49,852 nt of DNA. It comes from Culturomica sp. GTDB taxonomy: Bacteria; Bacteroidota; Bacteroidia; Bacteroidales; Marinifilaceae. A program made the position numbers and the translations under genes. The stretch covers positions 1-49,852 of the forward strand of contig JAISHE010000028.1 in NCBI GenBank assembly GCA_031262745.1, in the 5' to 3' direction. Positions 24,903-34,133 of this stretch are shown here, piece by piece (position 1 is the first letter of the stretch; each line of letters begins with the position of its first letter). The notes beneath the pieces are model-generated. The model did not search any database and was not told the DNA's origin. It saw only the letters and a program-made list of their open reading frames with translations.

Positions 24903-26111
24903 TTATTCTTCTAACAACCAATCTATTATATTTCTTTTCTGTATCCCTTTGTACGTTGTTGCAGGTTCAACATCGGTAGTTAATAAAATTCTGCGGTTAA
25001 AATCGTTTACCAATTCAAACGGTCGTATTTCACGCTCAAACGTACTATTCTCTTTGGTTGTCCAAGCCACTTGTATATATTCGGTTTCGTTTTGGGGCGT
25101 TCGTATCACAAAATCAATTTCTGTATTGTCTGCTTTGCCAATATGCACGCTATTTCCTCTTCGTAGGAGTTCCAAGTAGACAATATTCTCGAGATTATGT
25201 CCTAAATCCTGACTGATTTTGTCTCCGAGAAAATATTTTTTCAATCCCAAATCAACAGTGTAATATTTCTCTTGTGTTTGCAAAAGCCCTTTTCCTCGCA
25301 AATCAAAACGCCGTACTTTGTAGAACATATACGATTCAACAACGGCATCAATGTAATTTGCTACGGTATGGTGTGAAATTGCAATATTATTATTCGTTTT
25401 CAGATAGTTGGCGATTTTCTTGGTGGTAATGACCGAACCGACCGAGTCGAAAAGAAACGAAAGTGTTTTGTTAAAATTGTCTTCATTTTTCCATTTATTA
25501 CGCACCAAAACATCTTTTTGAATAATGTTTTGAATAACATCAAGAATGTAATTTCGTATCATATTTTCGGGCAAATCGAAAATTCCCGGCATTCCGCCCG
25601 TGTCCAAATATTTGGCAAACAACAAATCGGTGCGCGAAATATCCGTTTGTGTCAAAAGATATTCTTTGAACGAAAACGGCAAAACATGAATGGAAATGTA
25701 ACGCCCCGTTAGTAAAGTACCGAGTTCACTTGAAAGCAAATAAGCATTGGAGCCGGTAACATAAACATCAATGTTTGGTTTGACATAGAGTCCGTCCACA
25801 AGACGTTCAAATTCTTTAACTTGCTGTATTTCGTCAAGAAAAACATAGCACCGCTTGTTTGTATCCAACCGATTAACAATATCATAATACAAAGCATCAA
25901 GATCATTCAAGTATTTGCGATTTTCGTAATCTTCAAAATTGAGGAATATAATTTGATTTTCTTTCACGCCATCGGTGCGCAAATAATCTCTAAACATTTG
26001 CATTACGGTTGATTTTCCGCAACGTCTAACGCCTGTAAGCACTTTAATCAGGTTTTTATCCCGCAACGCTTTCAGCGTGTCCATATAATCTTTTCGTTCG
26101 ATCTGTATCAT
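24903..26111 (-). CDS. AAA ATPase with DUF4143 domain (copy 2)
   Basis: Walker A is GVRRCGKSTVM (residues about 27-37), Walker B is CYVFLDEIQ, and the sensor region is VYVTGSNAYLLSSE, followed by TGRYISIHVLPFSF. The middle is helix-turn-helix-like. The C-terminal DUF4143 part has a PD-(D/E)XK-like end (LELLRRGN ... EIDFVIRT ... YIQVAWTTKE). Length is 402 residues. The biochemical role is unknown. It lies between two ~98-bp direct repeats that duplicate the 3' region of susD, so it looks inserted downstream of the susCD operon. Its 5' leader contains a perfect 11-bp hairpin. It is only distantly similar to the copies at 20099 and 31867. Confidence 0.88.
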   Translation of the reverse strand: MIQIERKDYMDTLKALRDKNLIKVLTGVRRCGKSTVMQMFRDYLRTDGVKENQIIFLNFEDYENRKYLNDLDALYYDIVNRLDTNKRCYVFLDEIQQVKEFERLVDGLYVKPNIDVYVTGSNAYLLSSELGTLLTGRYISIHVLPFSFKEYLLTQTDISRTDLLFAKYLDTGGMPGIFDLPENMIRNYILDVIQNIIQKDVLVRNKWKNEDNFNKTLSFLFDSVGSVITTKKIANYLKTNNNIAISHHTVANYIDAVVESYMFYKVRRFDLRGKGLLQTQEKYYTVDLGLKKYFLGDKISQDLGHNLENIVYLELLRRGNSVHIGKADNTEIDFVIRTPQNETEYIQVAWTTKENSTFEREIRPFELVNDFNRRILLTTDVEPATTYKGIQKRNIIDWLLEE

Positions 26112-26126
26112 AATACTTTATATTAT

Positions 26127-26160
26127 AGCCCAAACTTTCTGTTTTTAATAAGTTTGGGCT
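26127..26160 (-). promoter_or_regulatory. Stem-loop in the leader of DUF4143 copy 2
   Basis: AGCCCAAACTT (26127-26137) pairs perfectly with AAGTTTGGGCT (26150-26160) around a 12-nt loop, 16 nt upstream of the ATG. It could be an operator, an attenuator, or an end of the inserted unit. The sequence between it and 26259 shows no clear promoter. Confidence 0.5.
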
Positions 26161-26259
26161 GTAAAAATACTGATTATTTTAGAAATCGGAGCAAAACATA
26201 TATATTTCTTTTGGAAGAGAAAAAATGAATCAAAAGAGTAAACTTATTTTAGGATAAGA

Positions 26260-26356
26260 CTACGATGAAACCTATCTAAAAATTAGCCCCCGCTACAAGT
26301 AAATGAACGGGGGCTATTTTCTAACTTAATTAATTTAAAGGCAGTTTTTAGCCTTC
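26260..26356. repeat. ~98-bp direct repeat, right copy (downstream of susD)
   Basis: This is the partner of 24801-24899. The copy next to susD is presumably the original, because it supplies that operon's terminator. Confidence 0.85.
26284..26316 (-). terminator. Terminator of the susCD operon
   Basis: TAGCCCCCG and CGGGGGCTA arms with a 15-nt loop lie 50-80 nt after the susD stop and are followed on the minus strand by a T-rich run. Confidence 0.8.
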
Positions 26357-26366
26357 TGTTTTTGTA

Positions 26367-28031
26367 TTATAATCCACTTGGGTTCTGTACGATGTTCGGA
26401 TTAATCGAAGTGGAAACATACGGGAATGGGAAATACTCATGCTTACCGGGTATAAAACCTGTTGTACCTTGGTTAGGATTGCTATACTCAACGTAGATAC
26501 GATGTTTCGGCTCTCCTTTGGTGAAGAATGCATCATAAGCAGTAGGTATATTTTTACCATTATTCACAATACCTTGCGTATTACCCCAACGTACCATATC
26601 CGGGAAGCGAACACCTTCAAGCCACATTTCGTAGCTCTTTTCGTTCTTTACTTCATCCAATGTAAGTGAAGAAGATATATGAGCCGAGCCTGCACGCGTT
26701 TGAATATCTCTAAGACACTGGAGACCGAGACCGTCAGAGTCGCTGGTTTGTGCACAAGCTTCTGCATACATCAATAAAACTTCTGCATAACGGAAGATAG
26801 TGAGGTTCTTGAAACCATACCAACCCATTTCGTTGTCCTCAGCCCAAGGAACGAACTTGTTAGCAAAATATTTATCAAATCCGTAAAGACCTGTAGGGTC
26901 TTTGATACCAATTTGATCAGATGTTTCAAGCTCTTCGCGAGTCAAACCTGCACCGCCGTTCCATGCTATCTCGTAGAGGAATTCCTCATCTGTGAGGAAA
27001 GTAGCTTTACGACGAGGAGAATCTCCATCGTTAGCCAACATACGTTCGGCAAAATCCTTACGAATAGAGTGAGCACCCCAGCCATCAACTCCAATAAACG
27101 AAGGACGAGTAGCCAACTTGTCGGTACGCCAGTTCCAGCACTGAATCCACATCCAAGATGTACGCTGAATCTTATTGTCCCAGTCGCCGACAGCCGGATT
27201 ATTAATCACGTTAGCTTGGAAAATCATTTCTTCGCAAAGGTCTCCCGATGCGTGAAACAAATTTGCCCAACGATTAGCAGGAACGAGTTCGTACTTATCT
27301 GATTCGATCACTTGTTTGAGATTTCTTTTTGCGCCTTCATAGTCCCCTTTAAAGAGGCGAGCCTTACCGGCTACTGTGAGAGCGAATCCCTTAGTTACCT
27401 TAGAAGGACCTACCTTATCCTGCGGATTGGCACGTTCATCAAGGACGCCAACTACAGCTTCCGCTTCTGTTGCACACCATTCCAAAAGCCCGTCATGTCC
27501 ACCTTCGTAGTTCCCGGGTTTGTCGGTTCCGGTAAGAAGGTGATCAACCAATGGAGGGCAATCCCAACCAATAGCGAGCATCAGATAAGACCAAGCACGA
27601 AGTGTGCGAGCTTCACCACGAACTCTTTCCTTAGTAGGTGATTCACCACTAAGATTGTCGAGAATAAGATTACAATCGTAGATCACACCATACAAGCCCA
27701 AATATGCATTCCTGATAACTTCGTTCTGCGAGTCGTAACGGAATTCGTTGAGCTGTGCCATGTAATCGTTGTCACCATAAAAGTTACCTGCTGCCAACAT
27801 ATCATCACCCGCTTCATTGAAAAGAACGGGAAGAGCTACATAAATACCCTCATTACCGGCAATGTTCAAACAAAATGACTGGTAGAGGTTGTTGATTGCG
27901 TTCTGTGCATCATCATCGGTCTTATAGAAATTGTCAGCCGAGATAACACCCTTCTGGTCAATGTCGAGACGACCCTCGCAAGCACCGAAGAGCAATGCTG
28001 CACCTAAAAGGGAAAATATTATTTTTTTCAT
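26367..28031 (-). CDS. SusD/RagB-family nutrient-binding outer-membrane lipoprotein
   Basis: SusD proteins form the lid of the SusC transporter and bind glycan or peptide at the cell surface. The lipoprotein signal MKKIIFSLLGAALLFGAC gives Cys19, followed by a surface-export-like GRLDID stretch. The N-terminal part (DNFYKTDDDAQNAINNLYQSF) and TPR-like repeats fit RagB/SusD. The C-terminus FIPGKHEYFPFPYVSTSINPN, with the nearby NPNIVQNPSG, is diagnostic. Length is 554 residues from the ATG at 28031; a TTG two codons upstream is unlikely to be used. It follows susC by 43 nt. The ligand cannot be read from sequence. Confidence 0.95.
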   Translation of the reverse strand: MKKIIFSLLGAALLFGACEGRLDIDQKGVISADNFYKTDDDAQNAINNLYQSFCLNIAGNEGIYVALPVLFNEAGDDMLAAGNFYGDNDYMAQLNEFRYDSQNEVIRNAYLGLYGVIYDCNLILDNLSGESPTKERVRGEARTLRAWSYLMLAIGWDCPPLVDHLLTGTDKPGNYEGGHDGLLEWCATEAEAVVGVLDERANPQDKVGPSKVTKGFALTVAGKARLFKGDYEGAKRNLKQVIESDKYELVPANRWANLFHASGDLCEEMIFQANVINNPAVGDWDNKIQRTSWMWIQCWNWRTDKLATRPSFIGVDGWGAHSIRKDFAERMLANDGDSPRRKATFLTDEEFLYEIAWNGGAGLTREELETSDQIGIKDPTGLYGFDKYFANKFVPWAEDNEMGWYGFKNLTIFRYAEVLLMYAEACAQTSDSDGLGLQCLRDIQTRAGSAHISSSLTLDEVKNEKSYEMWLEGVRFPDMVRWGNTQGIVNNGKNIPTAYDAFFTKGEPKHRIYVEYSNPNQGTTGFIPGKHEYFPFPYVSTSINPNIVQNPSGL

Positions 28032-28074
28032 AATCAATATACTTTTTTTTAAATTTTCAATAGAGCTATCTCAA

Positions 28075-31000
28075 TTAAAAGGCAATACTTGCACCGAATG
28101 TGAACTTCTTCATAGTGGGGAAAGTTCCGATATCGAAGCCGGCACCACCATTATTAGAAGTTGTTGCGGTTTCCGGATCCATACCCGGGTACTTAGAGAT
28201 CGTGAAGAAGTCATCCAAACTTACGAAAACGCGTAGGTTCTTGACAGCCACTTTTTCAGTGAGTTCTTTAGGCAAGGTATAACCCAATTGGATCTGTTTG
28301 AACTTGAAGTAAGCACCGTTGAACATTGAGGCACTTGAACTCCAGAAGTTATTATCCGTAGCAACCTTTGCGGGATCCGGCATAGATTTACCGCTACCGG
28401 GTCCTGTCCAAGCATTGTCCATATAGTACTTCAAAGAGTTACGCATCGGACTATCTGCACGATAAAGAATGTTGAAGATCTTATTACCTGCAACACCGGT
28501 ACCGAATACAGAGAAGTCGAAGTTCTTATATTCAAGGTTAATAGTGATACCGTAAGTAAGTTTCGGAATAGCACTACCGATATCCGTCAAATCCTCATCC
28601 GACAATTCTGAAGAAGATACGATGTTACCTTCCTTATTGCGGAACAGAGGTGCTCCTGTTTCTTTGTCAACACCTGCATAGTCGTATGCACGGAAATACC
28701 AAATAGCGTGACCTTTCTCAAAAGCAGTACTTACTTTATTGTTTGTACCGTCTACACCACCTTGAGCTGCAGGGATGCGAGGCATATCTTTGTTTAGATA
28801 AGTAACCTCGTTCTTCAAAGTAGAGAAATTACCGGCAACGCTATATCTGAGGTCGCCGATACGGTCTCTCCAATTGAGTTCAACTTCAAGACCTTGATTG
28901 TTTATTTTACCGGCATTATCTACATATGATTGTGTGGTTACTTCCGGAGACAATGGTACATTTGTAACAAGAAGATCTTTAGTAGTCTTGTTATAATAGT
29001 CGATACCCACTGTCAAACGGTCGTTTAAGAAACGCATATCAAGACCTAAGTCAATCTGTTCGGATGTTTCCCATGTAAGATTGGGGTTTGCATAACCGTT
29101 GGGATAAGAACCGTAGTTTAGCGTAGCATCATTTCCATATTGATACCAAGCAGCATTGTAGTTGATCGGCGATTGATATGGGTAACCACTTAGCACGTTG
29201 ATGTTACCGTTGCGACCCCAAGAAGCACGAATCTTAGCGAAAGATAAAACATCGCTATTAACATTGTCCTTGAAGAATTTCTCATTGCTGATTGTCCAAC
29301 CTGCCGAAACAGAGGGGAATTTACCCCAACGCTTGTTAGCCGGAAGTTTCGACGTATCAAATGCGTCGGCACGATAGTTGAATTGCACACTGTAACGGTT
29401 ATCGTAATTATAGATCAAACGACCAAAGTAGGAAATACTTGTAGCATTACCCGGCGCATTACCGATGTTCTTTGTCGTTGTCGAAGCTGAATTCACATAG
29501 TCAACATATCTAAAGTTAGCGGCATCACCGGAAAGAATCTTGTTGCCACCCGTACCGGTAGCACCGGCTGTTACATTGTCCCAACGATTTTCGATATATG
29601 ACATACCGACCATTGCACCCACATTGTGCTTATCGAAAGACTTATTGAAGTTTGCAAAGTTTTCCCACTGAAGATACTGACCATTGTTAGCAGTAGCATT
29701 AATTGAATAGTCCGTAGCATTAGCCTGACCGTTCAGATAATATGGTGAGGCATATTCATGAGAATTATTCTGAGAAAGGCGATAAGAAACGCGAGATGTG
29801 TACACGAAACCTTCGATGGGAGTGAAATCAATATAGGCTGTTCCGCGAACGGTGTAACCTCCATTGGTTGCATCACGGCGATCGCGTTGCAGGAGAGGGT
29901 TACCGTTATCGTCCTTATAAAACTTTGAAGTAGCGTAATACTTGCCGTTAGGAGCTCTGAGGATGGTTGAAGGATTCGTATTCCATTGTGTCTTCATATC
30001 CGTCGTGAAATCGTCAATACTATCAAAATACACCGGAGTAAGAGGATCAAGCATAAGAGCCGGAGCCAACATAGAACCATAAGCACTTGATTGAGTAACG
30101 CTACGAATAAACCATTTTTCAATAGAAGTGTTAGTACCTACCTTAATCCAACTATACAATTTATAGTCTGCATTAAGTTGACCGGTATAACGGGTGTAAA
30201 CATCCTTTTTGCCGCGTACAATACCATCATTATTAACGTAGTTTAAAGAAGCGAAGAAATGACCTTTGTCATTACCGTCTTGGAAAGTAAGAGAGTGCTG
30301 AGTTGCCCAGCTGTTGCCGAATACTTCCTTTACCCAATCGGTATTTTGAGGATTGTCATAGTCAACACCATTAGCCTTAGTAAGAGTTACCATGTCGAAA
30401 CCGGACAATTCCTTGTATCTAATCCAGTCTTTTGCACCGAAAAGTTCAGGAGTTCTACCAAGACTCTGGTTGATAGCTTTAAAAGAGTAAGTGATTTTTG
30501 GACTTCCATCCATTCCGTTACCTGTCTTTGTTGTAACAAGAACAACACCGTTACCGGCTTCAGCACCATAAATAGCAGCCGAAGCAGCATCCTTCAGAAT
30601 CTCTATAGACTCAATCATAGAAGGATCCAAATACTGGATGTTGTCAACTTTCAAACCATCGACGATCAAAAGGGGCCCGAGGTTACCTGAGTTAGACGAA
30701 TAACCGCGAATACGGATTTGAGCACCTGTACCCGGAGCACCGGATGTGTTCAAAATTTGAACACCGGCAGCTTTACCTTGAAGGGCAGCAGCAGCATCAC
30801 TCGTAGCGAGACTCTTGATTTCGTCTGCGTCTACAGAGGCTACAGCACCGGTTAAGTCGCTCTTACGCTGAACACCGTAACCGATAACCACAACCTCATC
30901 AAGAGATTTGGCATCATCCTGCAATACAATATTAAAATTAGTATTGCCGTTTAAAGTAACTGTTTGACTCTCATAACCAATGAATGAGATAACAAGTTTG

Positions 31001-31212
31001 CCTTTTGAAGAAACGTTCAACGAGAAATCACCGTTAGCATCGGTAATCGTACCGTTTTGTGTTCCTTCTTCAAGGACAGTAGCACCAATTAATACCTCTC
31101 CCGTAACATCTTTAACATTACCGGTAACGGTAACGTTCTGAGCATACGTGAATAAAGGGATTAAAAACAACATAAACAAAAGCCCTAAAGGCTGAAAACA
31201 ATTTTTTTTCAT
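28075..31212 (-). CDS. SusC/RagA-family TonB-dependent outer-membrane transporter
   Basis: It imports oligomers across the outer membrane using TonB energy. The protein starts with a signal peptide (about 1-24, ending FTYAQ), then a carboxypeptidase-regulatory-like domain (about 28-105; VTGNVKDVTGEVLIGATV). The SusC-typical junction SLDEVVVIGYGVQRKSDLTG, plug and 22-strand barrel follow, ending with the aromatic terminus FTFGASIAF. Length is 1045 residues from the ATG at 31212; an ATG three codons upstream is possible. It is the first gene of a susCD operon with no HTCS, ECF sigma or hydrolase immediately beside it. Its upstream region has repeated GTAACA motifs. Confidence 0.96.
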   Translation of the reverse strand: MKKNCFQPLGLLFMLFLIPLFTYAQNVTVTGNVKDVTGEVLIGATVLEEGTQNGTITDANGDFSLNVSSKGKLVISFIGYESQTVTLNGNTNFNIVLQDDAKSLDEVVVIGYGVQRKSDLTGAVASVDADEIKSLATSDAAAALQGKAAGVQILNTSGAPGTGAQIRIRGYSSNSGNLGPLLIVDGLKVDNIQYLDPSMIESIEILKDAASAAIYGAEAGNGVVLVTTKTGNGMDGSPKITYSFKAINQSLGRTPELFGAKDWIRYKELSGFDMVTLTKANGVDYDNPQNTDWVKEVFGNSWATQHSLTFQDGNDKGHFFASLNYVNNDGIVRGKKDVYTRYTGQLNADYKLYSWIKVGTNTSIEKWFIRSVTQSSAYGSMLAPALMLDPLTPVYFDSIDDFTTDMKTQWNTNPSTILRAPNGKYYATSKFYKDDNGNPLLQRDRRDATNGGYTVRGTAYIDFTPIEGFVYTSRVSYRLSQNNSHEYASPYYLNGQANATDYSINATANNGQYLQWENFANFNKSFDKHNVGAMVGMSYIENRWDNVTAGATGTGGNKILSGDAANFRYVDYVNSASTTTKNIGNAPGNATSISYFGRLIYNYDNRYSVQFNYRADAFDTSKLPANKRWGKFPSVSAGWTISNEKFFKDNVNSDVLSFAKIRASWGRNGNINVLSGYPYQSPINYNAAWYQYGNDATLNYGSYPNGYANPNLTWETSEQIDLGLDMRFLNDRLTVGIDYYNKTTKDLLVTNVPLSPEVTTQSYVDNAGKINNQGLEVELNWRDRIGDLRYSVAGNFSTLKNEVTYLNKDMPRIPAAQGGVDGTNNKVSTAFEKGHAIWYFRAYDYAGVDKETGAPLFRNKEGNIVSSSELSDEDLTDIGSAIPKLTYGITINLEYKNFDFSVFGTGVAGNKIFNILYRADSPMRNSLKYYMDNAWTGPGSGKSMPDPAKVATDNNFWSSSASMFNGAYFKFKQIQLGYTLPKELTEKVAVKNLRVFVSLDDFFTISKYPGMDPETATTSNNGGAGFDIGTFPTMKKFTFGASIAF

Positions 31213-31305
31213 AAAAACCATTCGTTAATTTAATTTAAAAATTGATAAACTCTGTTTTTCATGATGCAATGATAGTCTAAGTTTCGTGCACTTCTAAGAA
31301 ATTTG

Positions 31306-31374
31306 TGTTACATTAACATTGTCAGACGTAACATCACCTTGTTATTCGTAACAAAAACTGCTTCTATTGTAACA
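31306..31374. promoter_or_regulatory. Cluster of four GTAACA/TGTTAC motifs upstream of susC
   Basis: TGTTAC lies at 31306-31311, GTAACA at 31328-31333, the inverted pair TTGTTA-TTCG-TAACAA at 31339-31354, and GTAACA at 31369-31374. They sit about 95-160 nt upstream of the susC start. A near-consensus -7 (TATCATTG, minus, 31275-31268) lies between them and the gene. Binding sites for a dedicated activator are likely; which one is unknown. Confidence 0.5.
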
Positions 31375-31375
31375 T

Positions 31376-31789
31376 GAAATCGTTTGCGCTGGCGGTTTTG
31401 GTAGATATTTCTTTACGGAAACCTATTTTATGCAAAGAAGATACTCCCTCTTAATATTATTTAACTTTATTTAAGATGGTTGTGTATCAACTATTTCGAC
31501 ATATATTTGTCGTTCTTCGTTGCTCATATTTTATGACGACTACGGTAATATTTACATAAAAACAACAAAAACGCTTATCAGAGAGCAAAACTTGTCTACT
31601 TGTATGGAAATTGAGTGGCAATATTCCCAAACTTGGGAATTATAACATCCTTTCGGCAAATCTCGCCGGCAAATAATAAAATCGATTTTTGAATAAAATA
31701 AGGATAATCATATACTTCTAACGAAAAGATATTAATACCAACAACACATTGATATTTTTGCCTTTTTAATTCGTTGAATTAAAAATTGT
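31376..31789. other. 414-nt stretch without a gene between susC and DUF4143 copy 3
   Basis: No coding sequence is supported. The only structured item is an 18-nt inverted repeat, ATTCCCAA-AC-TTGGGAAT, at 31623-31640. The rest is A/T-rich and may hold distal regulatory sites. Confidence 0.4.
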
Positions 31790-31835
31790 TACCTTTGTAG
31801 TGCGCAAATCAGTTATTCCGGTGCGGATTTGCGCA
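31790..31835 (+). promoter_or_regulatory. -7 box and leader hairpin of DUF4143 copy 3
   Basis: TACCTTTG (31790-31797) is the -7 box. The predicted transcript begins near 31803 and almost at once contains a perfect 10-bp stem, TGCGCAAATC (31801-31810) with GATTTGCGCA (31826-31835). The stem lies over the start site, so operator or RNA-level control is plausible. Its position relative to the gene resembles the leader hairpin of DUF4143 copy 2. Confidence 0.5.
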
Positions 31836-31866
31836 TTATGAAGTTAATTAATTGTGTTGCAATAAT

Positions 31867-33078
31867 ATGATGTATGTAAATAGAACTATTTCGGAGAATA
31901 TTTTAAGCATATCTAATACGTTTAAGGTGCTTTTAATAAACGGAGCAAGGCAAATCGGCAAAACGACTTTGCTAAAGCATCTGTCGGAACATAACAGAAA
32001 GTATGTTACGCTTGATAATCCTACCGATCTCTTACTTGCTAAAACAGATCCCAAAGGCTTTTTTGATATTTATTCGCCACCTGTGGTTATTGATGAAATT
32101 CAATATGCTCCGGAACTTTTCCCATATATCAAAATGATAGCCGACAATACGCAGGAAACCGGACTGATTTGGCTCACAGGATCTCAACAGTATAATATGA
32201 TGCAAGGCGTGTCGGAATCATTGGCAGGACGAGTGGCAATAATAGACTTATTCGGGTTTTCAATTTACGAAACGGAACAAATGGCTTCAGAACAAAAACC
32301 ATTTTCACCGGTTAATAAACCGATGAATATACTTAAATCAAAAAACGTCAGCGACACCTTCAAAATTATTTGGCAAGGTTCATTTCCGGCTGTGATAAAT
32401 CTTGATGCAACAACCCGTAGAACTTTCTACGATTCATATATAAGAACTTATATAGAAAGAGACGTTAGACAAATAATAAATATCGGAAATGAAGTGGCGT
32501 TTATTACCTTTATGAAGGTGATAGCTGCAAGAACGGCACAGCAACTCAATATTGAAGATATTGCACGCAATGTAGGTATCGCAACGGGAACAGTGAGAAA
32601 CTGGCTTTCGGTTCTGAAAACTTCCGGACTTGTCTATATGTTGCAACCATATTTTAAAAACACAACAAAACGCCTAACTAAAACGCCTAAACTTTACTTC
32701 GTTGACTCCGGACTTGCAGCCCACCTCGCAGGTTGGACAACTCCCGAAGCCCTTGAAACAGGAATTTCGGCAGGAGCGTTTTTTGAGACTTTTGTGGTGG
32801 CTGAAATACTAAAATCTTACTACCATAACGGAGAAACTCCGCAATTATACTTTTACAGGGATGATAAAGGGAAGGAAATTGACCTGTTAATCTATCAAAA
32901 CGGGAAATACTATCCCATCGAAATCAAGAAACATTCAACACCGTCCTTATCTGATATTTCTGCATTTAATATATTAGCCAAAACGGAAGAACTCGGTGAA
33001 GGTTGTGAAATTTGTTTGACTAATGAAGTACAACCTTTGTTACCAAGTGTAAATGCAATATCAATATGGAACATTTAA
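31867..33078 (+). CDS. AAA ATPase with DUF4143 domain (copy 3)
   Basis: Walker A is GARQIGKTTLL, Walker B is PPVVIDEIQY, and IWLTGSQQYNMM precedes the LAGRVAIIDLFGFS motif typical of this family. The helix-turn-helix segment is VGIATGTVRNWLSVL. The DUF4143 C-terminus includes KLYFVDSGLAAHLAG and a PD-(D/E)XK-like core: FYRDDKGKEIDLLIY, then YYPIEIKKH. Length is 403-404 residues from the ATG at 31867 or 31870; a TTG at 31852 is less likely. The function is unknown. The core KEIDLLI...IEIKK is the best preserved of the three copies. It is monocistronic, between a structured leader and a terminator. Confidence 0.88.
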   Translation: MMYVNRTISENILSISNTFKVLLINGARQIGKTTLLKHLSEHNRKYVTLDNPTDLLLAKTDPKGFFDIYSPPVVIDEIQYAPELFPYIKMIADNTQETGLIWLTGSQQYNMMQGVSESLAGRVAIIDLFGFSIYETEQMASEQKPFSPVNKPMNILKSKNVSDTFKIIWQGSFPAVINLDATTRRTFYDSYIRTYIERDVRQIINIGNEVAFITFMKVIAARTAQQLNIEDIARNVGIATGTVRNWLSVLKTSGLVYMLQPYFKNTTKRLTKTPKLYFVDSGLAAHLAGWTTPEALETGISAGAFFETFVVAEILKSYYHNGETPQLYFYRDDKGKEIDLLIYQNGKYYPIEIKKHSTPSLSDISAFNILAKTEELGEGCEICLTNEVQPLLPSVNAISIWNI

Positions 33079-33081
33079 AAA

Positions 33082-33108
33082 GAGGAGCCGTTTTTCAACG
33101 AACTCCTC
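33082..33108 (+). terminator. Terminator after DUF4143 copy 3
   Basis: GAGGAG (33082-33087) pairs with CTCCTC (33103-33108), with additional CGTT/AACG pairing inside. It begins 4 nt after the stop, in the gap before the convergent deoxyhypusine-synthase-like gene. Confidence 0.5.
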
Positions 33109-33139
33109 CCCTTTCAATCCATTAAAATACATTTTAAGC

Positions 33140-34114
33140 TTACCAGCCCAAAACGTATGCGAACATTAGAGGCGCAACGATTGTGGCGTCGGACTCTACG
33201 ATAAATTTAGGCGTGTCAATGTCGAGCTTGCCCCAAGTTATTTTTTCGTTGGGCACCGCTCCGGAGTAAGAACCGTAGGAAGTGGTGGAATCGGAAATCT
33301 GGCAGAAATATGCCCAGAAAGGAACGTCTTCCCATCCTAAATCCTGATACATCATGGGCACTACACAAATCGGGAAATCGCCCGCAATACCGCCGCCTAT
33401 TTGGAAGAAACCTACGCCGGCACCGCCTGAGTTGGCACGATACCATTCTGTTAGAAATATCATAGTTTCTATACCGCTTTTCACGGTTGACGCTTTCAAT
33501 TCGCCTTTGATAACGTGGGCGGTGAATATATTACCCATTGTGCTGTCTTCCCAACCGGGCACCACTATCGGTATGTTTTTTTCACATGCTGCGAGAACCC
33601 AACTGTCCTTAGGGTCAATGTCGTAGTATTGTTCGAGTTCACCGCTTTTGATGAGTTTATACATAAATTCGTAGGGCAAATACCTTTCACCTTTGCGGTC
33701 GGCATCCAACCATACCTTTAATATATGTTTCTCCAAACGGCGAAAAGCCTCTTCTTCCGGGATACAAGTGTCGGTAACACGATTAAGATGGTTATCAAGC
33801 AATTCTCTTTCCTGCACGGGAGTCAAATCACGATAATTAGGCACTCTTTTATAATGGGAATGTGCCACAAGATTCATTATATCTTCTTCGAGATTATTTG
33901 CTGAGCATGAAACGATGTGAATTTTGTCTTGACGAATCATTTCGGCAAGCGACAAACCAAGTTCAGCCGTACTCATTGCTCCTGCCATTGCAAGCATCAT
34001 TTTACCGCCTTTGTCAAGGTGAGCCTCGTAGGCTTTGGCAGCATCCACCAGCGATGCCGCATTAAAATGGCGGTAGTGGTGAGTGATAAATTGTGAAATA
34101 GGTCCTTTATTCAT
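33140..34114 (-). CDS. Deoxyhypusine synthase-family protein
   Basis: Members transfer an aminobutyl group from spermidine to a lysine or an amine. Bacteria lack eIF5A, so bacterial relatives probably act on polyamines (for example homospermidine formation); that is inference. Visible family features are MMLAMAGAMSTAELG, SCSANNLEED, NIPIVVPGWEDSTMGN, NSGGAGVGFFQIGGG and ITWGKLD. The last keeps the lysine (Lys296) that forms the enzyme intermediate in eukaryotic deoxyhypusine synthase. Length is 324 residues. It lies 19 nt downstream of an agmatinase-like gene, which produces putrescine, the obvious co-substrate. The two are probably transcribed with lepA. Confidence 0.88.
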   Translation of the reverse strand: MNKGPISQFITHHYRHFNAASLVDAAKAYEAHLDKGGKMMLAMAGAMSTAELGLSLAEMIRQDKIHIVSCSANNLEEDIMNLVAHSHYKRVPNYRDLTPVQERELLDNHLNRVTDTCIPEEEAFRRLEKHILKVWLDADRKGERYLPYEFMYKLIKSGELEQYYDIDPKDSWVLAACEKNIPIVVPGWEDSTMGNIFTAHVIKGELKASTVKSGIETMIFLTEWYRANSGGAGVGFFQIGGGIAGDFPICVVPMMYQDLGWEDVPFWAYFCQISDSTTSYGSYSGAVPNEKITWGKLDIDTPKFIVESDATIVAPLMFAYVLGW

Positions 34115-34133
34115 CCTGTTTATAGTTTAAGTT

